From positions 1,803,501-1,867,500 of the forward strand of contig JAHQIY010000007.1 of assembly GCA_019054805.1 (NCBI GenBank): a stretch of DNA of 64,000 bases, written 5' to 3'. Of the stretch, positions 44,137 through 55,364 are shown in pieces. The notes beneath the pieces were generated by a model. That model ran no database searches, was not told the DNA's origin, and saw nothing but the letters and a program-made list of their open reading frames with translations. The DNA is from Brachionus manjavacas (lineage: Eukaryota > Rotifera > Eurotatoria > Ploima > Brachionidae). Positions within the stretch are counted from its first letter, which is position 1, and each line of letters begins with the position of its first letter. The translations under genes were made by a program, and so were the position numbers.

Positions 44137-46017
44137 ATGTCAACAAAAGACACCACCAAACTTCTTGCCGGCCTTCGAACTTTAATGAAAGATTCCAAAC
44201 TACTGAATGGAGTTGAATTAAGTGCTTATATTATACCTTCTACAGATGCTCATAACAGCGAATATTTATCACTAAAAGATAAACGTCGTCATTTCATCTC
44301 AAACTTTAGTGGCAGTGCTGGAACTGCTCTGGTTACTGATAAAAATGCTCTGCTATGGACCGATGGAAGATACTTTCTGCAAGCATCTCAGGAACTAGAT
44401 TCAAATTGGAGTCTAATGAAAGACGGATTTCCTGAAACTCCTTCAATTGCAGACTGGCTATGCACTAATTTGCCTAAGAACAGCAATGTTGGTATTGACG
44501 CAACTCTTTACCAGCATGATTTGTACTCAAATTTAGACAAGAAACTTTGCTCTCATGGGCTCAGCTTGGTAAATACCAAACAAAATTTGGTCGATTTAAT
44601 ATGGAAGAATAGACCAGTTTTAAATTATGAGCCTCTTTTACAGATAGATTCTAAATACACTGGTTTAAGCACCAAACAAAAACTAGAAAATGTCAGGTCT
44701 GAAATGGGTAAAAAAACAGCATTTTCCACGGTTGTCACATCTCTGGATGAAATAGCTTGGTTGCTAAATATTCGCGGACACGATATTCCCTTTGGTGCAG
44801 TATTTTTCTCTTATTTAATAATCGACATGGAAAAAATGATTTTATTTACTAAATTATCGCGTTTTAACGAAAACTTGAAAAGTCATCTTAGAGAACAAGA
44901 GCTAAATTTTGAATTTTTTGAATACGAAGATTTCTATTCTTACTTTCAAAACTATGTTAGCCTAGAACTTATCAAGAAACAAAACAGAATTCTTTTGTCT
45001 TCTTCCTCAAATCATTTTATACATTCTTTGGTTCCAAATGAGCTACTTATTGAAGATTTATCAATTCTTTCCAAGCTAAAATGTGTCAAAAATCAATCTG
45101 AAATTGAGGCAGCTAAAAAAATACATATTCGCGACTCGGTCGTTTTGACCGATTTCTTGTACAAGCTAGATGCTTGTTTCAAAGGCAAAAGCTTAATTGA
45201 GGACAAAGTTTTAAACGAGCATGATTTGGCAGAATTTTTGGACAAAAAAAGAAGCGAGCAAGAAGGCTTTTTTGCATGCAGTTTTGAGACTATTTGCGGA
45301 TTTGGTTCAAATGGTGCTATTATTCACTACAAACCAAAGTTGGATGAAAATAACAAAAAACTAGAAAAGAATAATTTTCTATTAATTGATTCAGGTGGTC
45401 ACTACTCAGACATGGGTACCACGGATGTAACAAGAACGGTCTATTTGGGGGATATTTCGACCTGTTCGAAATATAAAAAAGAATGCTTTACCAGAGTTTT
45501 GAAAGGTCACATACAATTGGCTATGAGAATTTTTCCAAATGGCACTCGGCCTGAGCATTTGGACTCGTTTGCTCGCCAAGCCTTGTGGGACGTTGGTTTA
45601 GATTATAGGCATGGTACAGGTCATGGTGTTGGAGCGCTACTAAATGTTCATGAAGTTCCCGTTATTGCTAATAGAAAAGGAGTCGACATATTTGTGAATG
45701 AAAATATGATCATAACAGATGAGCCTGGTTATTATGAAACAGGAAATTTTGGAATTAGAATAGAAAATTGTAATTTGACTATTAAGGCTAACACCAAATA
45801 CCAAAATGCTTCTAGCGTAGACTTTATTACTTTTGAACCTTTGACTTTAGTCCCTATACAAAAAGATTTAGTTGCCAAAGATTTATTAAATAGTGAAGAA
45901 TTAAATTGGCTGAATAATTACCATCAGCGATGTTTTGATATAGTGGGACAAGAACTCCATCGTCAAAACAACAATGATGCCTATGAATGGCTCAAAGAGC
46001 AAACACGGCCTCTATAA
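44137..46017 (+). CDS. XPNPEP1: Cytosolic Xaa-Pro aminopeptidase (aminopeptidase P1), intronless
   Basis: A single 626-aa exon, matching the roughly 620-aa family length. It removes the N-terminal residue from peptides with proline in position two, using two metal ions. The N-terminal creatinase-like domain begins with AYIIPSTDAHNSEYLS and the RRHFISNFSGSAGTALVT and LLWTDGRYFLQA motifs. The C-terminal pita-bread domain shows metal ligands D418 and D430 (IDSGGHYSDMGTTDVTRT), H496 (GTGHGVG), E529 (TDEPGYYE) and E543 (IRIEN). The D-D spacing is one residue longer than in human because of an extra Met before GTTD. It lies on the strand opposite to, and between, the two halves of the XDH pseudogene. 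Lack of introns, in a region where other host genes have many, suggests an old retrocopy or intron loss. Confidence 0.97.
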   Translation: MSTKDTTKLLAGLRTLMKDSKLLNGVELSAYIIPSTDAHNSEYLSLKDKRRHFISNFSGSAGTALVTDKNALLWTDGRYFLQASQELDSNWSLMKDGFPETPSIADWLCTNLPKNSNVGIDATLYQHDLYSNLDKKLCSHGLSLVNTKQNLVDLIWKNRPVLNYEPLLQIDSKYTGLSTKQKLENVRSEMGKKTAFSTVVTSLDEIAWLLNIRGHDIPFGAVFFSYLIIDMEKMILFTKLSRFNENLKSHLREQELNFEFFEYEDFYSYFQNYVSLELIKKQNRILLSSSSNHFIHSLVPNELLIEDLSILSKLKCVKNQSEIEAAKKIHIRDSVVLTDFLYKLDACFKGKSLIEDKVLNEHDLAEFLDKKRSEQEGFFACSFETICGFGSNGAIIHYKPKLDENNKKLEKNNFLLIDSGGHYSDMGTTDVTRTVYLGDISTCSKYKKECFTRVLKGHIQLAMRIFPNGTRPEHLDSFARQALWDVGLDYRHGTGHGVGALLNVHEVPVIANRKGVDIFVNENMIITDEPGYYETGNFGIRIENCNLTIKANTKYQNASSVDFITFEPLTLVPIQKDLVAKDLLNSEELNWLNNYHQRCFDIVGQELHRQNNNDAYEWLKEQTRPL

Positions 46018-47750
46018 ACTCTTTATTTTATTATTTTTTAATTTTTTACAAAAAATTAAATTAAGATTTATTTAAAGTAGATATTTTTTTGCATTTTCTA
46101 ACGCTCAGTAAATGCCTGAAATAAAATAATCTAAATTTAAATGAATATTGACAATGAAAGTATTAAAATATTTTATCGAAAATAAGTAAAACCAAATGTT
46201 TACATAGATATAGGTTCCTATACATTATTCGATGTATTGAGATCATGCCATTTTAATCGGTTTAAAGCCTTATTGCAAATTTACTAAGATTTCTATTTTC
46301 CTATAATTGACCTGAATTTTTAAGAAGTTTATTATAAAAACTTAAATATTATCTTGAAATTTTAAAAAAATCAAGAAAAGCATATATTTTTCGAAAAAGT
46401 ATTTTAGTTAATTTATTGTTATAAAATGTATTTGAATAATCACCAAATGCATTTTTAGGAATTTTTTTACCAAATTTTTTCTAACTTCAGCAAAATAAAT
46501 AAAAAATTTGAATTTAAACTATCTAAAACAACAAAAAGCTAATATTAGAAGCTTAAATTTAAAAATCAGCTATTTTTTTTCACATTTAAATTTTAAGGGA
46601 CAATTAATGTCCGAATTTAATTAGTCAGTCTAATTAAGGTATTTTTTTTTGATTTGAAGTATGGATTTATTTAGAATTTTTTTTAATCAATGTATTATTT
46701 CAACACAACTAATATTTAATCAATGTAGAATTTGAAATTATTTACAAAATTTTATCTAAAAAGAATTAAATTCTTTCCAGTGAAGGTTTCCTATGACTTA
46801 AAGGTTAATATTCTCACTAATTAAAATAGTCAAATTTCAGACTCGATCTTATGTCATTGAATAGTTTTAATGTCTTTGGACAAAAAAGTCGCTTCTGGAT
46901 GAAGCTGAGGAAATTTTTACTGTACTAGAAAAAGCTAAGTAATATTAGCAAACACGATTTTTAAGTTTCTGGTTTTGAACTGTTCTCTGAATTAAAGAAT
47001 AAAACTTATCCTTAGAAAAAATAGATTTCGGATTTTTTGATAACTTTCCTAAACTAGAATTTCCCTTTATAAATTTTCTAAACTAGCCAAGTATTTATAA
47101 AATATCACGATTTTGAAGAATTTGAGACTTTTTATTTGATTATTTACATTACAAATAAATAATCAAATAAAAAGTTTCACTCTGATTAAAAAATAAAAGT
47201 AAAAGTAAAATAAATTGATATAAATTTTATTAATGAATGGTGCTTGTTGCTCGTTTTCATTTTAGTTCGAATGAATTTTTTTATTTATTGTTTGAATAAC
47301 GGATTAAATTTTTTAAGGTATCGAAAAACTGAAAAATAAAATAACAAGTGCTTAAAATTCAAAATTTATATTATTTAATAATAATAAATTATAAATGAAT
47401 TCAAAGCGACAAATACAAGGACTTGAATCAATATTATTACGAAAACAACAAATTTATTATCTAATAGATTTTTAATCAATATCCATCAAGCATAAAAAAA
47501 GTTCTCAATTTTGAGACTAAATAAAAAGCAAACAAAAAAATATCCATGTCACTTTTTACAAGAATAAAATTCTAAATGAACTAAAAGAGAATTTTTTTTG
47601 GTATGACGCCGTCCCACTTAACTTAAGAGGTACGGTAATATTCACTAAAAACACCTCGAATTATTTTCTCTAATAGACTTCTTTTAAAGTAAATTATTCG
47701 AAGTGCTTTAATTTTAAATGTTCCTGGAAATTTTTCGACCATTTAACAAA
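46018..47750. other. AT-rich interval downstream of aminopeptidase P
   Basis: No gene or repeat family supported; a short inverted pair around AAATAATCAAATAAAAAGT at 47130-47175 is the only visible structure. Confidence 0.45.
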
Positions 47751-47879
47751 TTACTTTTAAATTTTCTTTAGAATTTCAAGTTTCTTCAAAAAATTAAAAT
47801 ACGCAAATAAAATTATAGTAATGACATAATTTGCAAAATTCTTTTTAAAAAAGACAATTTTATAAATAAACAAAAACAA

Positions 47880-49440
47880 TCTCCTTCCTTTAATAATGTC
47901 TCCACATGACGGTTTTGGGTGAAAACTTTTTTGGGCTATAGCATCTTGGATGTTCAAAATTGGATTTCTGATGTCGGTATATTTCACTCACACAATTCCA
48001 GCTACTTTTTTAGCAATTTCTTTTGTTTTTGCCACAACTAAACCTATCGTTTGTCCAGCATAAATCACTTATTTATCAGCAAAGATTGGCTCTTGAGTGA
48101 ACGGTTTGGGCATTAGATTATTTTCCCCAGGAATATCCTTAGCTAAATAGATTCCCAATACCCCGTTGAAATTAAAGCTTGCTCAATATCTATGTTTTCA
48201 ATTTTAGCACTTGCAATGGTACTTTGAATAAAGGCGCCATAGGCCTGGTGAGCAGATGGCGGTAAATCGTCAACATATTTTGTTTCTCCGGAATTTTTTG
48301 AGTTAGCGTTCAGCTTTGGAATTGGCTTGGTAAGTGGAAAAGATTGGTTGTCTATTTATACACTCTCTTCAGATTTAGAAATTTGTCTTGAATCAACTAT
48401 TGATTCTTGAATTTTTTAGTATGAAAACATTTCTCGTCTATTCCATTAAAACAAAGCAATGGTTCGTTGACCAGTTTGGTGAACTAGACTAGTATAACCC
48501 ACTATTGACATATGCGTAAGCATTCTAAAACCTGGGCATTACTTTTCGGTATATGCACACAGTTTTGTCTTGGTCAAAAGCATCCAAAGCCAATGATTCG
48601 ATTAAAAATTCACCCACAACTATTTCTGGATCATGTAAAAAATTTTCAATACTCATTTCCATTGGTCTAGTCAAATCTCTAATGTTCCTGAAGATATTTA
48701 ATATTGTGTCGGATGCTTCCAAAATGGTCACCACATCTGAAGGAAATTCGCCAAAATGTTTTTTTAAAGCTAAATTTCTAGCCCAACATGCTAAATTTCT
48801 TACATGCACACTTCCAATTTCAAATGACCAAACTTTGCCGGATTCTTTTCTGAATATTTGGCAAAACTTCAAATCAAATTGCTTAGCGAACAATTAGCTC
48901 CTATTCTTAAGGGAGCATTTTCAAATTTAATGCAATAAAATTCTTGTATTCCTTTAACATTGATAAATCCATCAAAACAAGCTTGTTTCTTATAGACCCC
49001 AATAGATTTGTTACCAAATATTAAGCGAAATTTTTTCTCTAAATTAATGGAAAGTATGTTGGCTAAGTCCTTAAAACTACCTGGAGCATACCAAGTTTTG
49101 TTTTGCGTGTCTATTCTCAACTTTTTGTTTTCATGATCGCACTCAGGGCTCAAACATTTCAAACTGATCAAATCTTCATCTCTTCTTTACTTGACACTAA
49201 ACCTTAGTTCTTTAGAAAATGTCAAGATAATTTCTTTCTTGATTAATAAAATGCTTACCCAGTAAAATTAAGATGATCTCTCAAATATGTACTAAGCGAC
49301 TTACCTAGAGGAAATTGATCAGTAACTTAAAGAAATAGCTAAACTGATTAATTATAATACTTTTTTCGAACTTGGCCATTCACATAGAAAGTAACTGGCG
49401 GCATTTCAGTTAAAGTTAAATTTAAATCTAAAACAAAATT
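47880..49440 (-). pseudogene. Xanthine dehydrogenase/aldehyde oxidase pseudogene, N-terminal half
   Basis: In order on the minus strand: a start-like MPPVTFYVNGQVRKK; KSLSTYLRDHLNFTG from the 2Fe-2S domain; the FAD domain (TWYAPGSFKDLANILSINLE, FRLIFGNKSIGVYK, GSVHVRNLACWARNLALKK, EFPSDVVTILEAS); and the start of the molybdopterin domain (YVDDLPPSAHQAYGAF, VIYAGQTIGLVVAKTKEIAK, VKYTDIRNPILNIQDAIA). The cysteine-rich iron-sulfur core expected after STYLRDHL is missing. In-frame stops precede VIYAGQ (TAA) and VKYTDI (TGA). The gene would normally make a roughly 1300-aa oxidoreductase. It has the same orientation and order as the C-terminal half at 40.6-42.2 kb, so the two are one gene split by a 5.7-kb interval. 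Confidence 0.85.
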
Positions 49441-49706
49441 TTAAAATTATGTAACTGAATTTACAAAACAAAATTATAGAATACTGAGCTAAAACAACCA
49501 AATAACCGTATATAACAAAAAACCTTTTCTAAGCAAGTGGAAAAAAGTTGCAAAATAGATAAAGAAATTTTATTGCTAAGTCTGAATCAAACGGACGAAA
49601 AATCAAGAATTTATTTTAGTATAAAATTTTTTATTTTAAAACATTCAAAAAGTTTTAAAAAATAATGATCGAAAATTTCTATCAAATTTGCATTCCATAT
49701 TTGAAG

Positions 49707-52700
49707 TTAGTGTATCTTGAAATTTTCATAGGTAAGAAAAAACTAAAATAAAATTTATTCGTATAATTTGATTTGAAGGCATATAAAAAATTACTATGAT
49801 ATTCCATGGACCTAGTCGAAGATAGGATGGTATGAAGCCTCGATATAATGCAAAAATACCCTCTGATTTTAAAGTCTAAATAAAAACATTTTTTAAAATT
49901 AAAAATTTTTTATTAAATAAAATCTTTATTCAGGATTATAAGCGAAAATTTTTCATTAAGTCAATGTTTTAAATTATATTCAAGATTTAAAAATGATTAA
50001 GAAAAAGATGAATATTGTGCTTTAGTTCTACTATTTTTCGTTAAAAAAATTTCATTCAAATAATTTTATTTTTTTTTAAATTATCATAATTGGATAGTTT
50101 TCTTCAGAATTGTTTATAAGTCACAGTTTCAAGCCTAAGTCACAAAAATTTAAGTCAAAGTTATGACTTGAACTAAATTTTTTTTTATAATTAACAATCA
50201 AAAAATCATAAAATGTTAAAAAATTAAATTCTATTTCTCTAAGAAATGTATCACCTATTTATAAATGTGCGTTATTCAACGAAATATATTTTTGTCTGAA
50301 GGCTGAACCTAATGGATAAATGCAGATAACTCTGACTGATATAGTTTTAAGATTTTGGTTTATTTAGAAATTTATTTAATTAAAAAAAAAATTTCAAGTC
50401 ATTGACTTGACTTGACTAAAGACTTGTGACTTAAAAACAAGTCTGGTTATCTTTTCGTCAAGATTCGGTTGCTTTACATTTAATTTAACTAGAGTATGCT
50501 ACTTTATGAAATTATCCTTTAGAATAATTTAAAATCAAATAAATTACCAAAAATAACATTTTTAATTTTTGAAAAATAAATAAAATAATTTGAAAATGTT
50601 ATCTCTTAACTCAACTTTATCTAATATCTTAATTAAAATAAAGTTTTTAAAAATAAAGTTTAATCAGCGGATTATTCTACTATTTTGGAAATTTTTTAAT
50701 TATATTAATAGACATCATTATTTTTTGGAGATCAAGTAACATTTGCCAATCTTATTGATCTTATTTGTTCCTCGTAAATCATGCGCTACGAATTTGCTTG
50801 AATCACAGGATTACATCATAAAGTGCTTTGCGGAGAAGAAATGCTAAGATGTTTTCTATGCCGATTTTGAGAAAGCCTTTGATAGAGTTTCCCATCCAAA
50901 GCTGCTCTTTAAGCTTAAAGAGATCGGCATAAGTGGGAAATTGCTCGATTGGTTGTCAGACTTTTTGATTGGGAGATCACAGAGAGTAGTCATGGGGGAC
51001 ATTAGATCAGAATTTAAATCAGTCACTAGCGGCGTACCTCAAGATTCTGTTTTAGGACCAATTCTTTTCATCATATCTATAAATGACTTGCCAGATAAAT
51101 TAAGAAATTGTCTTCAGTACGCGGATGACACAAAGATTTTTAAGATTCTGAGAAATGCATTTGATTACTCACTTCAAGGTGAAATAAATGCATTGCAAGA
51201 ATGGTGCAGATTATGGAAAGTGAGCCTAAATTGCAAGAAATGTAAAATAATGCATTTAGGAAAAGGTAATTCTAAACAAAAGTATTTTCTCACTGATCAA
51301 GTCACCGGCGAAACTGTAAATGTTGAAGAGAAGACTGATGAAAAAGATCTTGGGGTTATAATATCATCAAATGGGAAATTCAATATACACTCAGAAAAAA
51401 TGGCTTCAAAAGCAAATTGTATTCTCGGTATGATGTTAAATACCTTCAAAAATTTTGATAGTCACATAGCAAAAATTATATATCCAACCTTTATAAGACC
51501 GCATTTGGAGTTTGCAGCACCAGTATGGAATCCTCGCTTCAAGAAATCGATTGGGAAAATTGAAAAGGTTCAAAGAAGAGCTTTAAGGTCAATAAACGGC
51601 CTAAGACACCTTGGCTACGACGAGCGACTGCTCAGAGCTGGATTTTCAGATCTAGTAACGCGTTGAACGAGAGGTGATTTAATTCAACAATTTAAGCTGT
51701 CCCGCGGAGCAGAACAAATAAATTGGTCCTTCTTTGACAACACACCGTCAAGTACATTAAATTTGAGAAGCCACAATCAAAAGATAGTGCGAGAGATCAC
51801 TAGCAACTCAAATAGACATCATTTCTTTATGAATAGAGTGTCCAAAACTTGGAATCAGCTACCAAGGATGATAGTTGAATCACGAAGCTTAAATGTTTTT
51901 AAAGCAAGATTGGACAAGTGGTTATAATTATTTATAATTTATTAGTTTCAGGGCTGTAAAGTGTAACACTAGACAGAAGCTGCCCAGCCATTTATTACTA
52001 CTACTACTTATGAAAATCGTAGGCTAAAAATATTTTTTTTAATTAGTTTCTTTAAACTACGAAAAAATACTACACAATTTCGATCAGAAATTATTATAAA
52101 AATTACCTTTAGAAGGCAATCATACGATCCTTTATAAATTTTTCCATTAGAGATGTTTTTTTCATTTTTTTGATTCATTATTCGTGTCTATTATTTAAAT
52201 TATAGTAAAAAATAACTAATAATTTTTGAATTACTTTTATAACATCTATTGGTGTAGCAGCGACCGCAGCACAAAAACCAGCCATTGCAGAGGACCTTTT
52301 TTTTTAAATTTTAAAAAGAAGACAAAGCTTTGTCATAGAATACATTAAATGAGTCTCTATTCCATTCTTTAGTGATAATTTATAAACCAAAAATTGCTTT
52401 ACTGAATCATATATAGATAGTTCGACTCCCGTGATAATGGCAGCACGTTGAGCATTTGGCCAAACACCCTTAAAATCTAAGTTAGATTAAAAAAAATAAC
52501 ATCAAACTTACCCTATATAAACCAGATAGACCTTCACTTTTAAAAATATTTCTAAAAGAAACAGTCATCGACTGGCTTTTAAACACCTGATAATCAGCTT
52601 GCATTCGAATTTTGAGCACATCAGTCGGATTTGCTAAAGCATTAGCTGATGCTCCACTAACGGAACCGATAAAAATATTCTTGTAGAAGTGTTCATTGTG

Positions 52701-53105
52701 ACGAGATACTTAATGATTTTAATTTATAAATTTACAATTTTTTTTTCAAAAGTACCATCTGAAGAAAAGAGTATTTTTTTCAAATACTGATAGAATCCCA
52801 ATTTAAAGGTACCATAAGTGGCTTGTCTTAACAAAGCTGGTTTGATTCTATTATGATAAAGAGATAAAAAAAAGCTATTTAATCAAATGATGGAATTACC
52901 CTGAAAACATTATCTTGATACCCCCTTCTTTATAAATGGACGCAAAACAATGAAACATCCCGCGATATTTTCCATTGCAATTGTTGATTGCCTGTCCTTG
53001 AATTTGTAATCTTGTTTTGACCAAGTCGATCGGAAAAGTAAAAAATTCGGCATTACAGGACGAAAGACCACCGATAAGAAATGGTTCAAGATTTTTGTAA
53101 ACCAT
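49707..53105 (-). CDS. SLC25A30: Mitochondrial carrier of the UCP5/KMCP1 type
   Basis: Eight exons (53105-52900, 52847-52756, 52708-52512, 52468-52344, 52295-52235, 52187-52107, 49875-49795, 49742-49707) total 879 nt, 292 aa, the normal length for the family. Inner-membrane anion or proton transporter with three repeats. The carrier signatures are [26 protein letters not shown] and TPIDVIKTRIMNQ, each before a second helix. Typical SLC25A14/A30 segments are [35 protein letters not shown] and [16 protein letters not shown]. The penultimate intron is 2.2 kb and holds a LINE in opposite orientation and a foldback element; the others are about 48-60 nt. The ATG at 53105 is used because it directly precedes the first carrier helix; an in-frame upstream segment has no ATG. 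SLC25A14 is an equally good name for the orthologue. Confidence 0.93.
50106..50444. mobile_element. AAGTCA/TGACTT foldback element, copy 2
   Basis: The right end TGACTTAAAAACAAGTCTGG is identical to that of the copy at 11824-12134; the left end (AGAATTGTTTATAAGTCAC) is more diverged. Internal AAGTCA and TGACTT motifs alternate. It sits in the long intron of the mitochondrial carrier gene. Confidence 0.65.
50772..52012 (+). mobile_element. 5'-truncated CR1/Jockey-like LINE in carrier-gene intron
   Basis: The copy starts inside the RT domain ([17 protein letters not shown]) and runs through [31 protein letters not shown], the catalytic [34 protein letters not shown] and, after a stop, [14 protein letters not shown] and FKARLDKWL. 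The 3' UTR ends GCCATTTATTACTACTACTA. Two in-frame stops are visible (TAA in the first 80 bases; TGA at 51664-51666), so it cannot move. The Gly-to-Asp change in VPQGSV is unusual. It is the same superfamily as the copy at 18.3-21.1 kb but a different, more AT-rich family. It is antisense to the host gene and does not disturb its exons. Confidence 0.9.
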
Positions 53106-55364
53106 TTTTACCGATCTTTGACTTTTCAAATCTTCATCAAACAATTATGATGCAAAATTAAACTTCATTTAATTCCTTGGATTGATTGCCAAAGTTTAGC
53201 TACTTGTCTATTTTTCCAAAAGAGATTTGATTTTTGAAATTTTTAAGTTAAATGCATTTTTATATGTTCTTCTTTAAGGTCATCTTTTTTTTAAATTAAA
53301 TATGACGCAATTTTTATGTAATCTAAATTTTTAATTACAAGACAAATGGAGATTACGTGATAATTTTAAATCAAGAAATAAACTAGAAATAGTTTTGCTT
53401 TATGTTAAGATAAAACAACTATCACTAAGATTAATGATGATATCTTAGAATTTGTTCTTAACAATGATCTCGTTTATCTTTTCAAAAAACAAAATGTTCT
53501 TGAAAATTTGATGAAAAAACTAATTTACTTTCGTTTCTAAAGGTAGCTAAAATCCAACAAAATTAACAAATATTTGAAACAAAATTTGAATTAAACTCTA
53601 ATATTTTTACAATTATAAAAAGTTTCGATTTCATTTTTAGTCTAAGTTATGACAAAAAATATCAATTTTTAGCATCATTCAATTTAAATTCATAATAATT
53701 AATAGTAATTTTTTTCGATTATTTTAAATAAAAGCGTATAATATAATTTTTTATTTTTATTGACAATTCTTTATAATTCTAATAAATTTGGTCAAAAAAT
53801 TTTTTTTTTAATTTTTTTTTTTTTAATTTTTTAACTTTTTAACAACTTTCTGTACAAAGTTGTTAAAAAGTCATTGACTAAAAAATTATTTCTTGTCCGG
53901 CCTTTGAGTTCAATTAAGACTTATTACTTTTAAACAACTCTGTTTTTTAATTTTTTTAATATTTTCTTTAAAATGTTTAACCTTTTGTTCATTTTAGATA
54001 TTTTTATTCGAAAAAATATAAATGAACCTTTTTACGTCAAAACTATTAATTTAACCAGAACCAGAACAAAATTATTGCTAATTTATTTCTGGTAATACAA
54101 AAGATGATTGTGCAAATATCATCAGCTTTAAATTTTTAAGCAATTGGCTAGTTTTGGTCAAAAGATTTATTAACATTCTAATATTGACAGCAAATGGCAA
54201 CAAAAATTTACAAAGAGCAGGTGGTAGTTTTACAAAGAGCAGACTTAAACAGGAATTTCATAAAAATTAAAAATTAATTGTAAGCGTCAACTTTTAATTT
54301 TTAAATTGCTTATGATGCATTTACTTTTTATTAAAATTTTAGTTTAAACTGAAAATTAAGCTATTTATAGCATTTTTAGCGATCATGGTTTTCATCTTTA
54401 TTATCTAAATCATTGAAAATTCCATTAAATCACCCAAATTGGCCTTAATAAATAAATATTTACGGTTTAACTTTTTTTTGAAAAAATTTAAAGCTATTTA
54501 GAGAAAAATAAAAGAAAATTTTTAAGAAATTTTAGAGAAAAATGTACTATAACCTCTATAAAAAACTCTACAAATTTCTCCAAGAGATTTTTTGGGATTT
54601 ATTTCCTTACCGAGTTTTAAACCTTTAATCCTCTTCTTGTATGACTAACACACAAACCATTCGCCTATATGAGCTCTATACATGAACAATAGCCATGTTA
54701 AAGTCAAACTAGACTTCTCAATCGAAAATCTATTGGAACATTTCAACTTGGTCTACACATGGTCTCTTCTTAAAAAAAAAAATTTAGAAAAATGATCCGA
54801 TCACCCAAAGATCAAACTAAAATAAAAATAAAAGTAACTTGCCTTTACGAAAATGTGAAAAAAAGGTAAAAATTGGTATATTGGGAGGTAGGTGTATTAA
54901 TAGGAACCACTTTAGCTCCGCATAGAAAAACAAATAAATTAATTAATCAAAATTAATTTTTTCTATTTTTCAATTAAATATTAAGTTGGAGAGAATTTTT
55001 TTTTTCTTTAGCGAAACTAAAGCTAGTCCCGTTCCGCAGGTATCCTTCTGTAGCTTATCACTTTTATCATTATTAGAAAAGTGTCATAGGAAAAAATTAA
55101 ATGAAAAGTTTAATTTATTATTCTTAACCTAAAAAATATTTTTAATGACCTAAAAGACAAACAAGGTTCCAATTTGATTATTAATTTAATTGATTTATAG
55201 AGTGAAAAAAAAAGGATGCTTCACTTTAATTTTGATCGTTTATGCTTACTTTTTTCTATTTTTTGCAAAAGACTAAAATTTGGATCTAATAATTTTATTA
55301 AATCGAGATTTTTACAAATTTTATTTAAAAAAATATAATTTCATTTAAATTTTCTTAAATTGTT
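53106..55364. other. Intergenic, with a solo LINE tail at about 55008-55075
   Basis: Over 2 kb of A/T-rich DNA between the carrier gene's start and the CFAP92-like gene's end. A plus-strand patch GCTAGTCCCGTTCCGCAGG followed by TGTAGCTTATCACTTTTATC resembles the TTA-tailed LINE ends at 4.1 and 12.4 kb. No exon supported. Confidence 0.45.

Noticed and set aside
44137-46017. Bacterial transfer as the origin of the intronless aminopeptidase
   Set aside because: The sequence has the three-domain eukaryotic cytosolic form and AT-rich host-like codon use; intron loss or retrocopy is simpler.
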